A DNA stretch of 21,311 nucleotides from Clostridiales bacterium (GTDB taxonomy: Bacteria > Bacillota_E > Sulfobacillia > Sulfobacillales > JAIMBI01), in contig DAHVOH010000058.1 of NCBI GenBank assembly GCA_027318915.1, positions 1 to 21,311 of the forward strand, written 5' to 3'. This document shows, one piece after another, positions 13,934-21,289 of this stretch; positions within the stretch are counted from its first letter, which is position 1, and each line of letters begins with the position of its first letter. Under the pieces are notes generated by a model. It had not been told where the DNA came from. It was given only the letters and a program-made list of their open reading frames with translations, and made no database searches. The translations under genes were made by a program, and so were the position numbers.

Positions 13934-15560
13934 ACACGACGCAGTACACTTCGACGCCCGTTTGGTCCGTGGTGATCGGTCCGCCCGACGGCCCCAACTT
14001 GTCCGGGTCGTGGCGCGTCAGATCAGGGCTGATGACGTCCCAGGCGGCGCCCTCGTTCCGGGACCGGAACACCACGTTGGCGCAGGAATACACGGTGCGC
14101 TGGTCGTGCGGGCTCAGCAGGATGGGGGCCGTCCACTGAAAGCGGTAGGTGTAGTCCTTGGCCGCCAGGCCCGCGGTCTTCTGCGGCCACGCCGTCACGT
14201 CGCGGCGCTGCCGGGTGCGATGGTCGTAACGGGTCAAGCGTCCGCCCTCCCCGCCGCCGGAACTGCCCGCATAGACGATGTCGGGATCGTCCTGGTTGAC
14301 GGCGATGTATCCGGACTCGGCGCCGCCCACCTCGTAGATCTCGCGCCAGCCGATGCCGGCCAGATCGCTTCGGCTGGGCACGGAAAGCGTCCAGTTGTCC
14401 TGCTGCGCGCCATACACCCGATAGGGAAACCGGCCGTCGGTGGTGACGTGGTAGAACTGCGCCGTGGGCTGGTTGTAGATGCTGGACCACGTGCGCCCCC
14501 CGTTCAGCGACACGGCGGCGCCGCCGTCATTGCCCTCAATCAAACGATCCGGGTTCTCGGGATCGATCCACAGGCCATGGTTGTCCCCATGCGGCGTCGG
14601 CACATTGTCGAACTGGCGGCCGCCGTCAGTCGACTTCCACATGTTGAAGTTGAGCACGTACACCGTGTCCGCGCTCTTGGGATCGGCGAAGACATGGTTG
14701 TAATAGAACGACCGCGCGCGCAGTTCGTGGGTGTCGTTGACGAGCGCCCAGGTGTCCCCGCGGTTGTCGCTCCGGTAGAGGCCCCCGTGTTCGGCCTCGA
14801 CCAGCGCCCAGAACCGTTCCGGCCGCGCCGGCGAAATGGCCACGCCCATCTTGCCCAATGTCCCCGCCGGCAGTCCCGGAAACCGGCTGATTTCCTCCCA
14901 GGTGTCGCCGCCGTCGACGGAGCGAAACAAGCCGCTGCCCGGCCCCCCGCTCTCCAGTTTGTACGGATACCGCCGCGCCTGCCAGAGCGAGGCCAGCAGG
15001 TGGCGGGGATTGGTCACGTCCAGCGCCAGATCGATGGCGCCGGTCTCTTCGTCCCGGCGCAAAATGTTCTCCCAGGTGCGGCCGCCGTCGACGGAGCGAT
15101 ACACGCCCCGCTCGGGATTGGGGCCGAACGCGTGGCCCAGCGCGGCCACGTAGACGACGTCCGGATTCTTCGGATGGACGCGGATGCGACCGATGTGGCG
15201 GGTGTCCCGCAAGCCCAGGTGGGCCCACGACCGGCCGCCGTCGGTGGATTTGTACACGCCGTCGCCCGCTACCACGTTGCCCCGGATATGCGCTTCCCCC
15301 ATGGCCACATAGACCACGTCGGGATCCGACGGCGACACGGCGATGTCCCCCACCGACGCGCTGGTGAAGTAGCCGTCCGACACATTGCGCCAGGTGATGC
15401 CGGCGTCCTCGGTCTTGAACACGCCCCCGGCGCAGGCGCCGAAATAAAACACCAGCGGCCGGGTCGGATCCCCCGCCACGGCCGAGACGCGGCCGCCCCG
15501 GTGGGGACCGATGCTGCGCCAGCGCCACGATGAATAGACGTCGGGCAAAGTCGTCGCCAT
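13845..15560 (-). CDS. N-terminal part of a frameshifted Asp-box/VPS10-type beta-propeller protein
   Basis: Encodes 571 residues, of which about 553 belong to the family; the last 18 (AVVGGIRRRAHPCEPGRG) are out of frame. Eight Asp-box-like repeats of the form S-x-D-x-G-x-T-W are visible: FKTEDAGITW, YKSTDGGRSW, YRSVDGGRTW, FRSVDGGDTW, YRSDNRGDTW, WKSTDGGRQF, VSLNGGRTW and FRSRNEGAAW. Together with three in the C-terminal part they indicate a large, probably ten-bladed VPS10/sortilin-type propeller. The ATG at 15558-15560 is preceded by AGAGGGGG about 8 nt upstream. The N terminus (MATTLPDVYSSWRWRSIGPH) has no signal peptide, although many relatives are exported. Glycosidase activity is not implied by Asp-boxes alone. 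It is the last gene of a minus-strand run, 175 bp after the acyl-CoA dehydrogenases, with no obvious functional link. Confidence 0.85.
   Translation of the reverse strand: MATTLPDVYSSWRWRSIGPHRGGRVSAVAGDPTRPLVFYFGACAGGVFKTEDAGITWRNVSDGYFTSASVGDIAVSPSDPDVVYVAMGEAHIRGNVVAGDGVYKSTDGGRSWAHLGLRDTRHIGRIRVHPKNPDVVYVAALGHAFGPNPERGVYRSVDGGRTWENILRRDEETGAIDLALDVTNPRHLLASLWQARRYPYKLESGGPGSGLFRSVDGGDTWEEISRFPGLPAGTLGKMGVAISPARPERFWALVEAEHGGLYRSDNRGDTWALVNDTHELRARSFYYNHVFADPKSADTVYVLNFNMWKSTDGGRQFDNVPTPHGDNHGLWIDPENPDRLIEGNDGGAAVSLNGGRTWSSIYNQPTAQFYHVTTDGRFPYRVYGAQQDNWTLSVPSRSDLAGIGWREIYEVGGAESGYIAVNQDDPDIVYAGSSGGGEGGRLTRYDHRTRQRRDVTAWPQKTAGLAAKDYTYRFQWTAPILLSPHDQRTVYSCANVVFRSRNEGAAWDVISPDLTRHDPDKLGPSGGPITTDQTGVEVYCVVFALAESPLVPGAVVGGIRRRAHPCEPGRG
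13901..13904 (-). other. Frameshift site in the propeller gene
   Basis: The plus strand has CCCC here, so the coding strand reads GTG CCC GGG G CTG TTG TGG. Dropping one G gives GTG CCC GGG CTG TTG TGG (VPGLLW) and joins two family-consistent sequences without loss. The fault is thus a single extra base in a homopolymer. Possible causes are a sequencing or assembly indel, a recent mutation, or +1 slippage at CCC-G. Sequence alone cannot separate these. Confidence 0.8.
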
Positions 15561-15735
15561 AAAAGTGCCCCCTCTCTTCGGCCATCGGCGCCACGGGCCA
15601 TGGCCTGGTCACACCTTCTCGGCTCGGGCCGCCCATCCCTGCCCGCCCGGAGCGTGGCGCGGCCCGACGCCCGAACTCATCCTGGCCCCCGCCGCCGCGG
15701 CGCCGGGAAGGATGACGGCGCGATCGACGCGGCGG

Positions 15736-16935
15736 CTACCGGCGGTCGTCCCGCGGCAGGCCCAACACCCGCTCGGCGATGACATTGCGTTGAATCTGAG
15801 AGGTGCCGGCAAAGATCACCTCCGCCCGGGCCGCGAAGAAGGCGCGGTGCAGGGCGCTTCCCCCCACGCTCTCCAGGCCGTCCCACAGCGGCATCGCCGG
15901 CCCCAGCACGTCCATGGCCAGGTCGCCGAGCCGCTTGTGCATCTCGCTGTAGTACAGCTTCAGCATGGACGCTTCCGGTCCGAGGCGATGCTGCTGCTCC
16001 AACTGGGTGATGACCTGATAGCCGTGCAGGCGCAGGATTTGGATCTCGCTCCACAGCTCCACCAACCGCTGGCGAAAGTGGCCGTCGCGGATCCAGGGCC
16101 CCTCTTCGCCGCCCAGCGTGCGGGCCGCGGCCACGATCGCCTCCCACTCGCGCATATAGTCGGCATAGCGGCCGACGATGGTGACCCCGCGCTCAAACGA
16201 GAGAATGGTGTTGGCCACGCGCCAGCCGTCGTTGACGGCCCCCACCACATGGGCGCGATCCGTGCGCGCGCCGTCGAAGTGCACACTGTTGAAGTGGGCC
16301 TCCCCGGTGATTTGCACCAGCGGCTCCACCCGCACTCCCGCCTGCCGCATCGGCACCAGCAGAAAGCTGATGCCGCGGTGCTTGGGCGCGGCGGGATCGG
16401 TACGGGCCAGCACAAAGCACCAGTCGGCCAGGTGCGCGTTGGATGTCCAGATTTTCTCCCCCGTGATGACCCATTCATCTCCCACCAACTCCGCGCGCGT
16501 TTGCAGCGACGCCAGATCGGATCCGGAGTTGGGTTCCGAATAGCCTTGGCACCAAATTTCTTCGCCGGCCAGCAGCGGGGGCAGGAACCGGCGCTTCTGC
16601 TCTTCCGTTCCTTCCACCAGCAGCGTGGGACCCAAAAGCCCTTTGCCCAGGCCGTTGACGCCCTCGGGCGCGCCGGCCCGGGCACACTCCTCGGCGAAGA
16701 TGACTTCTTCCGCCCACGTCAGTCCCTGCCCTCCATAGGCACGCGGCCAGGACAAGCCCGCCATGCCGTGCTGATAGAGGGTTTTCTCCCACCAGAGCCC
16801 CACTTCGGCCTGTTCCCGTTCCGTGACCGGCGCCGGATGCCGAGGCGTGCCCCAGCCCGGCGGCAGCACCTCGTCGAGAAACTCCCGCACCTTGACGCGA
16901 AACCGCTCTTGCTCCGCGGTGAACCCGATGTCCAT
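15736..16935 (-). CDS. Acyl-CoA dehydrogenase, catalytic (alpha-type) subunit
   Basis: A 399-residue FAD-dependent acyl-CoA dehydrogenase that introduces an alpha,beta double bond in an acyl-CoA and passes electrons to ETF. Family blocks: LSWPRAYGGQGLTWAE (about 61-76), GYSEPNSGSDLASLQTRA (131-148), GEKIWTSNAHLADW (159-172), and AEVIFAGTSQIQRNVIAERV then LGLPR near the C terminus. The medium-chain-type catalytic Glu is replaced by Ala in FAGTSQIQR, but Glu248 in LSFERG occupies the isovaleryl-CoA or long-chain dehydrogenase position. This pattern and the adjacent partner gene resemble mycobacterial FadE alpha2beta2 enzymes acting on bulky steroid or branched acyl-CoAs. The ATG has AGAGGAG 7 nt upstream. 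It follows its partner by 52 bp on the same strand. Class is certain; the substrate is not. Confidence 0.92.
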   Translation of the reverse strand: MDIGFTAEQERFRVKVREFLDEVLPPGWGTPRHPAPVTEREQAEVGLWWEKTLYQHGMAGLSWPRAYGGQGLTWAEEVIFAEECARAGAPEGVNGLGKGLLGPTLLVEGTEEQKRRFLPPLLAGEEIWCQGYSEPNSGSDLASLQTRAELVGDEWVITGEKIWTSNAHLADWCFVLARTDPAAPKHRGISFLLVPMRQAGVRVEPLVQITGEAHFNSVHFDGARTDRAHVVGAVNDGWRVANTILSFERGVTIVGRYADYMREWEAIVAAARTLGGEEGPWIRDGHFRQRLVELWSEIQILRLHGYQVITQLEQQHRLGPEASMLKLYYSEMHKRLGDLAMDVLGPAMPLWDGLESVGGSALHRAFFAARAEVIFAGTSQIQRNVIAERVLGLPRDDRR

Positions 16936-16987
16936 CCCCTGGCTCCTCTCGCCGTATGCCCGGCGGCCCCCACGGGTTCGGGCCCGT

Positions 16988-18106
16988 TCAGACGTCCTCC
17001 TCCAGCAGCGTGCGCGCCATCCGAGCGCGCAGCGCGACGGCGGTGCCCAGTTGCGCCGCGATGCGCCAGGCCCACTTGAAGTACAGGTGGACGTCGCTGT
17101 CCCAGGTGTAGCCGATGCCGCCGTGGAGCTGAATGGCGTCGCCCGTCACCCGGCGGGCCATGTCGGAGGCGTACGCCTTGGCCATGGCGGCGTAAAGAGC
17201 GGCGTCGTCCTCTTCCTCAGCCAGTCTCCAGGCCGCGTACCGGTTGGCCACGCGCGCACTCTCCACCAGCAGATAGTCGTCGGCGGCCGTGTGCTTGACG
17301 GCTTGGAAGCGGCCCACCGGCTGTCCAAACTGTTCGCGGACCTTGACGTACTCCACGGTTTGCCAAAACACCTGCTCGGTGGCGCCCAGCGCCTCCTGGG
17401 CCAATAACACCCAGCCCAGACGCACCGCCGCCGTCCAGGACCGGCCGGCGCCGGTCAGCACCTCCGCCGCCTCGATTTCACAGCCGTGAAAATCGAGCGT
17501 CGCGAGCGGGCAGGAGCCGTCCAGAGCGTGGAGAGCCAAGGCCGTCACCCCGTCCCGGTTGAGGTCCACCAAGGCCACCGCGAAGCTGCCGTCCGCCTTC
17601 CATTCGACCGGCACCACGGCCCAGCCGGCCGCCATCCCAAAAGGCACAAACGTGCGCCGTCCATAGAGACGGATGGCGCCCGAACGGGCGTCGGCCTGGA
17701 CTCCCCGCATGCTCCACAGCCCGTCCGGACTGCCCCACGCCACCGTCACCAGATCCATTCCCTCGGCCAGACGCGCCATCCGTCGGCTCTGCAGGCGCGC
17801 GGATCCAAAGCGGGAGAGCAAAGAACCGGCCACATACGTCTCCACCAAGGGATAGGGCAGGAGCGTCTGCCCGGCCGCCTCAAAAATCAGCGCCACGTCC
17901 AGCGGGCTCAAGGCGCTGCCACCCGCCTCCTCGGGCACGGATGCCCCCAGTAAGCCCTGTTCCGCCAGCCGCCGCTGAAGACCGGAGGCGACGGCGGCTC
18001 CGTCCCGGTAGGCTCGTCGCGCCGCCGACGGCCCGCCGATCTCCTGGAAGAGGTCGTGGGCGGCTTCGCGGAGCAGCTCTTGTTCCGGGGAATAGTTGAA
18101 GTCCAT
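16988..18106 (-). CDS. Acyl-CoA dehydrogenase, non-catalytic (beta-type) partner subunit
   Basis: A 372-residue acyl-CoA dehydrogenase homologue. N-terminal MDFNYSPEQELLREAAHD and GLLGASVPEEAGGSALSPLD are typical of the smaller partner subunits. The C-terminal half has EYVKVREQFGQPVGRFQAVK (252-271) and QLHGGIGYTWDSDVHLY (326-342), which build the FAD and dimer interface. Aligned by its REQFG motif, the residue at the isovaleryl-type catalytic Glu position is Gly231, and the medium-chain-type Glu is also absent, so it probably has no catalytic base of its own. The middle domain is poorly conserved. I infer that it assembles with the downstream subunit into an alpha2beta2 enzyme. The ATG at 18104-18106 follows AGAGGGGG. 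A good promoter lies about 65-95 bp upstream, so the pair can be expressed apart from the synthetase. Confidence 0.9.
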   Translation of the reverse strand: MDFNYSPEQELLREAAHDLFQEIGGPSAARRAYRDGAAVASGLQRRLAEQGLLGASVPEEAGGSALSPLDVALIFEAAGQTLLPYPLVETYVAGSLLSRFGSARLQSRRMARLAEGMDLVTVAWGSPDGLWSMRGVQADARSGAIRLYGRRTFVPFGMAAGWAVVPVEWKADGSFAVALVDLNRDGVTALALHALDGSCPLATLDFHGCEIEAAEVLTGAGRSWTAAVRLGWVLLAQEALGATEQVFWQTVEYVKVREQFGQPVGRFQAVKHTAADDYLLVESARVANRYAAWRLAEEEDDAALYAAMAKAYASDMARRVTGDAIQLHGGIGYTWDSDVHLYFKWAWRIAAQLGTAVALRARMARTLLEEDV

Positions 18107-18170
18107 GGGCGCCCCCTCTCGCGATGTGCGGCGCGGACGCGACCGCACGGGTCTTCGGGCCCTTTTCTGC

Positions 18171-18199
18171 ATTGTCCCGGCGGGCCCGCTCGCCGTCAA
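18171..18199 (-). promoter_or_regulatory. Sigma-A-type promoter for the acyl-CoA dehydrogenase pair
   Basis: On the minus strand TTGACG (18194-18199), a 17-bp spacer, then GACAAT (18171-18176). Each hexamer differs from consensus at one or two positions and spacing is optimal. Predicted transcription start is about 18164, giving a leader of about 58 nt before the ATG at 18106. Confidence 0.6.
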
Positions 18200-18245
18200 C
18201 AGGACGCCCGGCCGACCCGTCGGTGCCGCCCCCCCGTCGTCCGCA

Positions 18246-18267
18246 GGCCCCGGCTGAGGCCGGGGCC
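18246..18267 (-). terminator. 9-bp hairpin directly after the acyl-CoA synthetase gene
   Basis: GGCCCCGGC (18246-18254) and GCCGGGGCC (18259-18267) pair perfectly around a TGAG loop. The stem begins 6 nt past the synthetase stop codon on the minus strand. There is no U-tract. With the separate promoter just downstream, it suggests that the synthetase and dehydrogenase units are at least partly uncoupled. Confidence 0.55.
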
Positions 18268-18273
18268 GTCGGC

Positions 18274-20388
18274 TCACGCGCCGCCTTCCAGCAGCAGCGC
18301 ATCGGCCGCCAGCGCTCCGGCGCCGACCGGCCCGACCAGGAGTGGGTTGATGTCCACGGTCAGCATCCGATTCCGGTGCGCGGTCAGAAACGCCGACACG
18401 CGCCCTATTACCGCCACGACGGCTTCGATGTCGCGGGGGGGCTGGCCCCGATGTCCCTCCAGCAGCGGAAAGGCCCGGACCGAGCGCAGGGCTTCCCCAA
18501 TTTCCCGTTCATCGGCGTCCAACAGCAGCGGCGCCACATCACGCCAGATCTCGACCGACACGCCGCCCAGGCCCGTCGTCAGGACGCCGGTGCGGGTCGA
18601 ACCGCCGACAAACCACTCCAGGCGGTCGGGCACATAGGCTTCGACCAGCCAGTGGGCCCCGCGCAGTCCCTCCGGCGGCACCCGCCGCTCCATGTCGTGG
18701 GCGGCGGCGCGGACGGCATCGGCATGGCCCAGATTGATCGCCACCGCCCCCGCCTCCGACTTGTGCGCCACCCCGAGCCGTTTGAGGACCACCGGATACC
18801 CGATGCGGTCGGCCGCCGCGGCCACATCCGCACCCGCGGCCACCACCTCCCCCCGGGGGATCGGAATCCCCCATCGGCTGAGAAACTGCTTGGCCTCGTA
18901 CTCGTTCCACGGTCCAGGGCCCGGCGGACCGCCCGCGGCCCCAGCCGCTCGGGGCGCGGCGGCGGGGAAAAGACCCCGAGCCTGCAGGCGGCGCGCCTCC
19001 GCCAGCGCCGCCACGGTGGGCCGCAAGCCGCAGAAGATTTTCACGCCCAGAGTCTCGGCGCGCTCGTGGTATTCGGCCGGAACGCCGCCCAGCGTGGTGA
19101 CGACGGCAATCGGCGTGCCGGTGTCGCGATGGGCCGTGCCGTCGCCCGTGAGCATGGTCTCCCAGGCCGGCACCCCGTCGGCGTGGCCCGGATAATCCTG
19201 GACCGCGCCCACGAAGCCCACGCTCGGGTCGGCCGCCAGGGCACGGATGGCGCCGGTGTAGGGCTCCACCGTCCCCCACGTCACGGCGCCGTAATCCAGG
19301 GGATTGGCCGGCTCCAAGTACGCGGGCAGCAGACGCTTCAGTTCAGCCGTCGTGGTGGCGCTCAGGGAAGGGAGAGGCAGATCCGCCGCGGCGGCCAAGT
19401 CGGCTATGAGGCCCGCTTCGCCCCCCGAGCTGGCCGCGAAGGCGACCTGGCGCCCGCCCGGGTTCGGTGTCCACTCCAGCAGCTTCAACAAGGCGACAAA
19501 CTCTTCCAAGTCGCCGGCTTGGGCAAACGGCACCCGGCGCCGAGCCGCGGTCCACCAGTCGGCGTCGCGGGCCAACACGCCGGTGTGCGCACGGGCGGCG
19601 CGTCGTCCCAGGGCGCTCCGGCCGAGCGGCAGCACCACCAGGGGTTTGCCGGCCTGGGCCGCGGCGGCGGCGGCGCGCAGAAACTGATCCGCGTCGGGCA
19701 CCCCTTCCACGATGCAGCCGAGCACGTGGACATCCGCCTCTCCCGCCATCCAGGTCAAAAGCTCCGGCAACGTGACACCCCACTGATTCCCGCACGAGAC
19801 CACAAAGGCGCACCGGAGGCCGGACGGGGCGTTGAGCAGGTGGTTGCTCAGGTTGCCGCTCTGGGAGACCACGCCGGCGCCGGGTCCGATCCAGGGCCGT
19901 TCCGGCAGCCCGATGGACCATGGTGCCGTGATTTGGCCAGCCAAGCTCACGTAGCCCAGGCAATTGGGGCCCAAGATGGCCAGCCCGGAGGTGCGCCAAG
20001 TCCGGGCGCTCTCCTCCGCCACGTCTGCCGCGAGGACGATGGCCGCCCCGGCGCCGGCGACCGCGGCGTCGTCCAGCACGGCCGCCACGGAGGGAGCGGA
20101 GGTCGCCACCACCACCAGGTCCACCGCTTCCGGCAAATCCCGGAGCCGGGGCACGCACGGCACCCCTTCCACGCTGCGGTGCCGTGGATGGACGCCGTAC
20201 AGCCGGCCCGACCAGTCGCGCCGCTTTAAGTTCCGCAGCAGGCGTAGGCCGTAGCGCGATGTCGGCGAGGCTCCCACCAGCGCCACGGATCGCGGCCTCA
20301 ACAGGCGCTCGATCCGGGCGTTGCCCGATTCGTCCGCCGAACCGCCGCGTGCGGCCCGAGAGCGGCTCTCCGGGTGCTCTTCAGGCAT
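18274..20388 (-). CDS. ADP-forming acyl-CoA synthetase (acetate--CoA ligase family, fused alpha-beta)
   Basis: A 704-residue NDP-forming acyl-CoA synthetase, making acyl-CoA from acid, CoA and ATP, or ATP from acyl-CoA in reverse. Domain order: CoA-binding Rossmann domain (SVALVGASPTSRYGLRLLRN at 34-53; LGPNCLGYVS at 139-148); a succinyl-CoA-ligase-like region with VVSQSGNLSNHLL (173-185); His268 in RAHTGVLARDA, matching the phosphohistidine motif SHTGALAG; then an ATP-grasp domain from about 495 (NEYEAKQFLSRWGIPIPRGE; VVLKRLGVAHKSEAGAV at 533-549; C-terminal VDINPLLV). No GNAT domain, so it is not a Pat-type protein acetyltransferase. The ATG has GGAGGAGGAGGG 4 nt upstream and overlaps the end of the hydrolase gene by 8 bp (ATGCCTGA). 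It probably activates, or conserves energy from, the acid handled by its neighbours; substrate unknown. Confidence 0.92.
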   Translation of the reverse strand: MPEEHPESRSRAARGGSADESGNARIERLLRPRSVALVGASPTSRYGLRLLRNLKRRDWSGRLYGVHPRHRSVEGVPCVPRLRDLPEAVDLVVVATSAPSVAAVLDDAAVAGAGAAIVLAADVAEESARTWRTSGLAILGPNCLGYVSLAGQITAPWSIGLPERPWIGPGAGVVSQSGNLSNHLLNAPSGLRCAFVVSCGNQWGVTLPELLTWMAGEADVHVLGCIVEGVPDADQFLRAAAAAAQAGKPLVVLPLGRSALGRRAARAHTGVLARDADWWTAARRRVPFAQAGDLEEFVALLKLLEWTPNPGGRQVAFAASSGGEAGLIADLAAAADLPLPSLSATTTAELKRLLPAYLEPANPLDYGAVTWGTVEPYTGAIRALAADPSVGFVGAVQDYPGHADGVPAWETMLTGDGTAHRDTGTPIAVVTTLGGVPAEYHERAETLGVKIFCGLRPTVAALAEARRLQARGLFPAAAPRAAGAAGGPPGPGPWNEYEAKQFLSRWGIPIPRGEVVAAGADVAAAADRIGYPVVLKRLGVAHKSEAGAVAINLGHADAVRAAAHDMERRVPPEGLRGAHWLVEAYVPDRLEWFVGGSTRTGVLTTGLGGVSVEIWRDVAPLLLDADEREIGEALRSVRAFPLLEGHRGQPPRDIEAVVAVIGRVSAFLTAHRNRMLTVDINPLLVGPVGAGALAADALLLEGGA

Positions 20389-21289
20389 GCGTCCCTCCTC
20401 CTCCGCCCCGAGCTGCGGGCACCCGGGTCATCCACGCCGTGACGAGGCGATTGAATTCCGCCGGACGCTCATACTGGCACCAGTGCGACGCCTCGGCCAT
20501 AAGCGCCCACCGGGCCCCGGGGACCGCGTCCCGACACGCTTTGGCCCAAGCGTCCACCGACGGCTGGCAGAACGGATCGTGCGCGCCCCACACCATCAGC
20601 GTCCGAGACCCCGGCAACCCGCGGAGCACCTCCAGCAGCGGAACCCGCGGCCCCTCCGCGCGCATGCGCCGGGGTCCGAGGCGGGTGCGGACAATATTGA
20701 GATAGGTCATGCGGACGGTGCGCTCGTCCTCCTGGAGACGTCTCCCCTCGTAAAAATGCAGAGCCGCCAGATTGTCGCGCACGACCGCCAACCGTTCGTC
20801 CAACGACGCCGACGGCCGGAAGTGTCGTTCGGCGATGCGGTGATGGCCGGCGGGGTCGCCCGCGCGGCCCACCGGGGCCACCAGCAGCAGGGAGTCTACC
20901 AGGGACGGGTGCTCCGACGCCAGGCGCGCCGCCAACGCCGCGCCGAACGAGTATCCGCCCAGCACCACCGGACCGAGGGCCAAATCCCGGACGGCATGGC
21001 CGATGAGATCCACATACGCCGCATACACAAAGTCCGCGGGCCAATCGTCCGACTCGCCGAAGCCGGGCAGGTCAAGAGCCCAAACATCGAAGGCCTGAGC
21101 CAAGCCGTCCAGATTGCGCTGCCAATGCCGCCAACTGCCGTAGGCCCCGTGCAGCAACACCAACGGCGGGCCGGATCCCGGCCGGTGCACCCAGTGCAGC
21201 CCGAGTCCGGCCACCCGGCGATTCTCATGCGCCGGCTCGCTGTGAGCCCGGGCGCCCGCCCACGCCTCCAGATCCCGCCATAAGCCCAC
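20381..21289 (-). CDS. Alpha/beta hydrolase, meta-cleavage-product hydrolase-like; 5' end may lie beyond the window
   Basis: An alpha/beta-hydrolase of at least 302 residues. Motifs: oxyanion loop LLHGAYGSWRHW (45-56); LDLPGFGESD (72-81); nucleophile Ser114 in GGYSFGAALA; Asp238 in VWGAHDPF; His269 in ASHWCQYERPAEFN, which resembles the HW-Q-E motif of C-C bond hydrolases such as BphD and MhpC. Those hydrolyse ring-cleavage products to release an acid, a sensible partner for the overlapping acyl-CoA synthetase. A haloperoxidase-like or ester hydrolase role cannot be excluded. The GTG at 21287-21289 has no ribosome site in front, and the frame stays open to the window edge (21311), so the true start may be outside. 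The stop overlaps the next start by 8 bp, indicating translational coupling. Confidence 0.85.
   Translation of the reverse strand: MGLWRDLEAWAGARAHSEPAHENRRVAGLGLHWVHRPGSGPPLVLLHGAYGSWRHWQRNLDGLAQAFDVWALDLPGFGESDDWPADFVYAAYVDLIGHAVRDLALGPVVLGGYSFGAALAARLASEHPSLVDSLLLVAPVGRAGDPAGHHRIAERHFRPSASLDERLAVVRDNLAALHFYEGRRLQEDERTVRMTYLNIVRTRLGPRRMRAEGPRVPLLEVLRGLPGSRTLMVWGAHDPFCQPSVDAWAKACRDAVPGARWALMAEASHWCQYERPAEFNRLVTAWMTRVPAARGGGGGTHA

Noticed and set aside
12386..15533. Two very long plus-strand open frames (529 and 592 codons) opposite the propeller gene
   Set aside because: They are mirror images of Asp-box-coding DNA, full of Val, Arg, His and Gly with no domain. The minus-strand frames carry the recognisable repeats.
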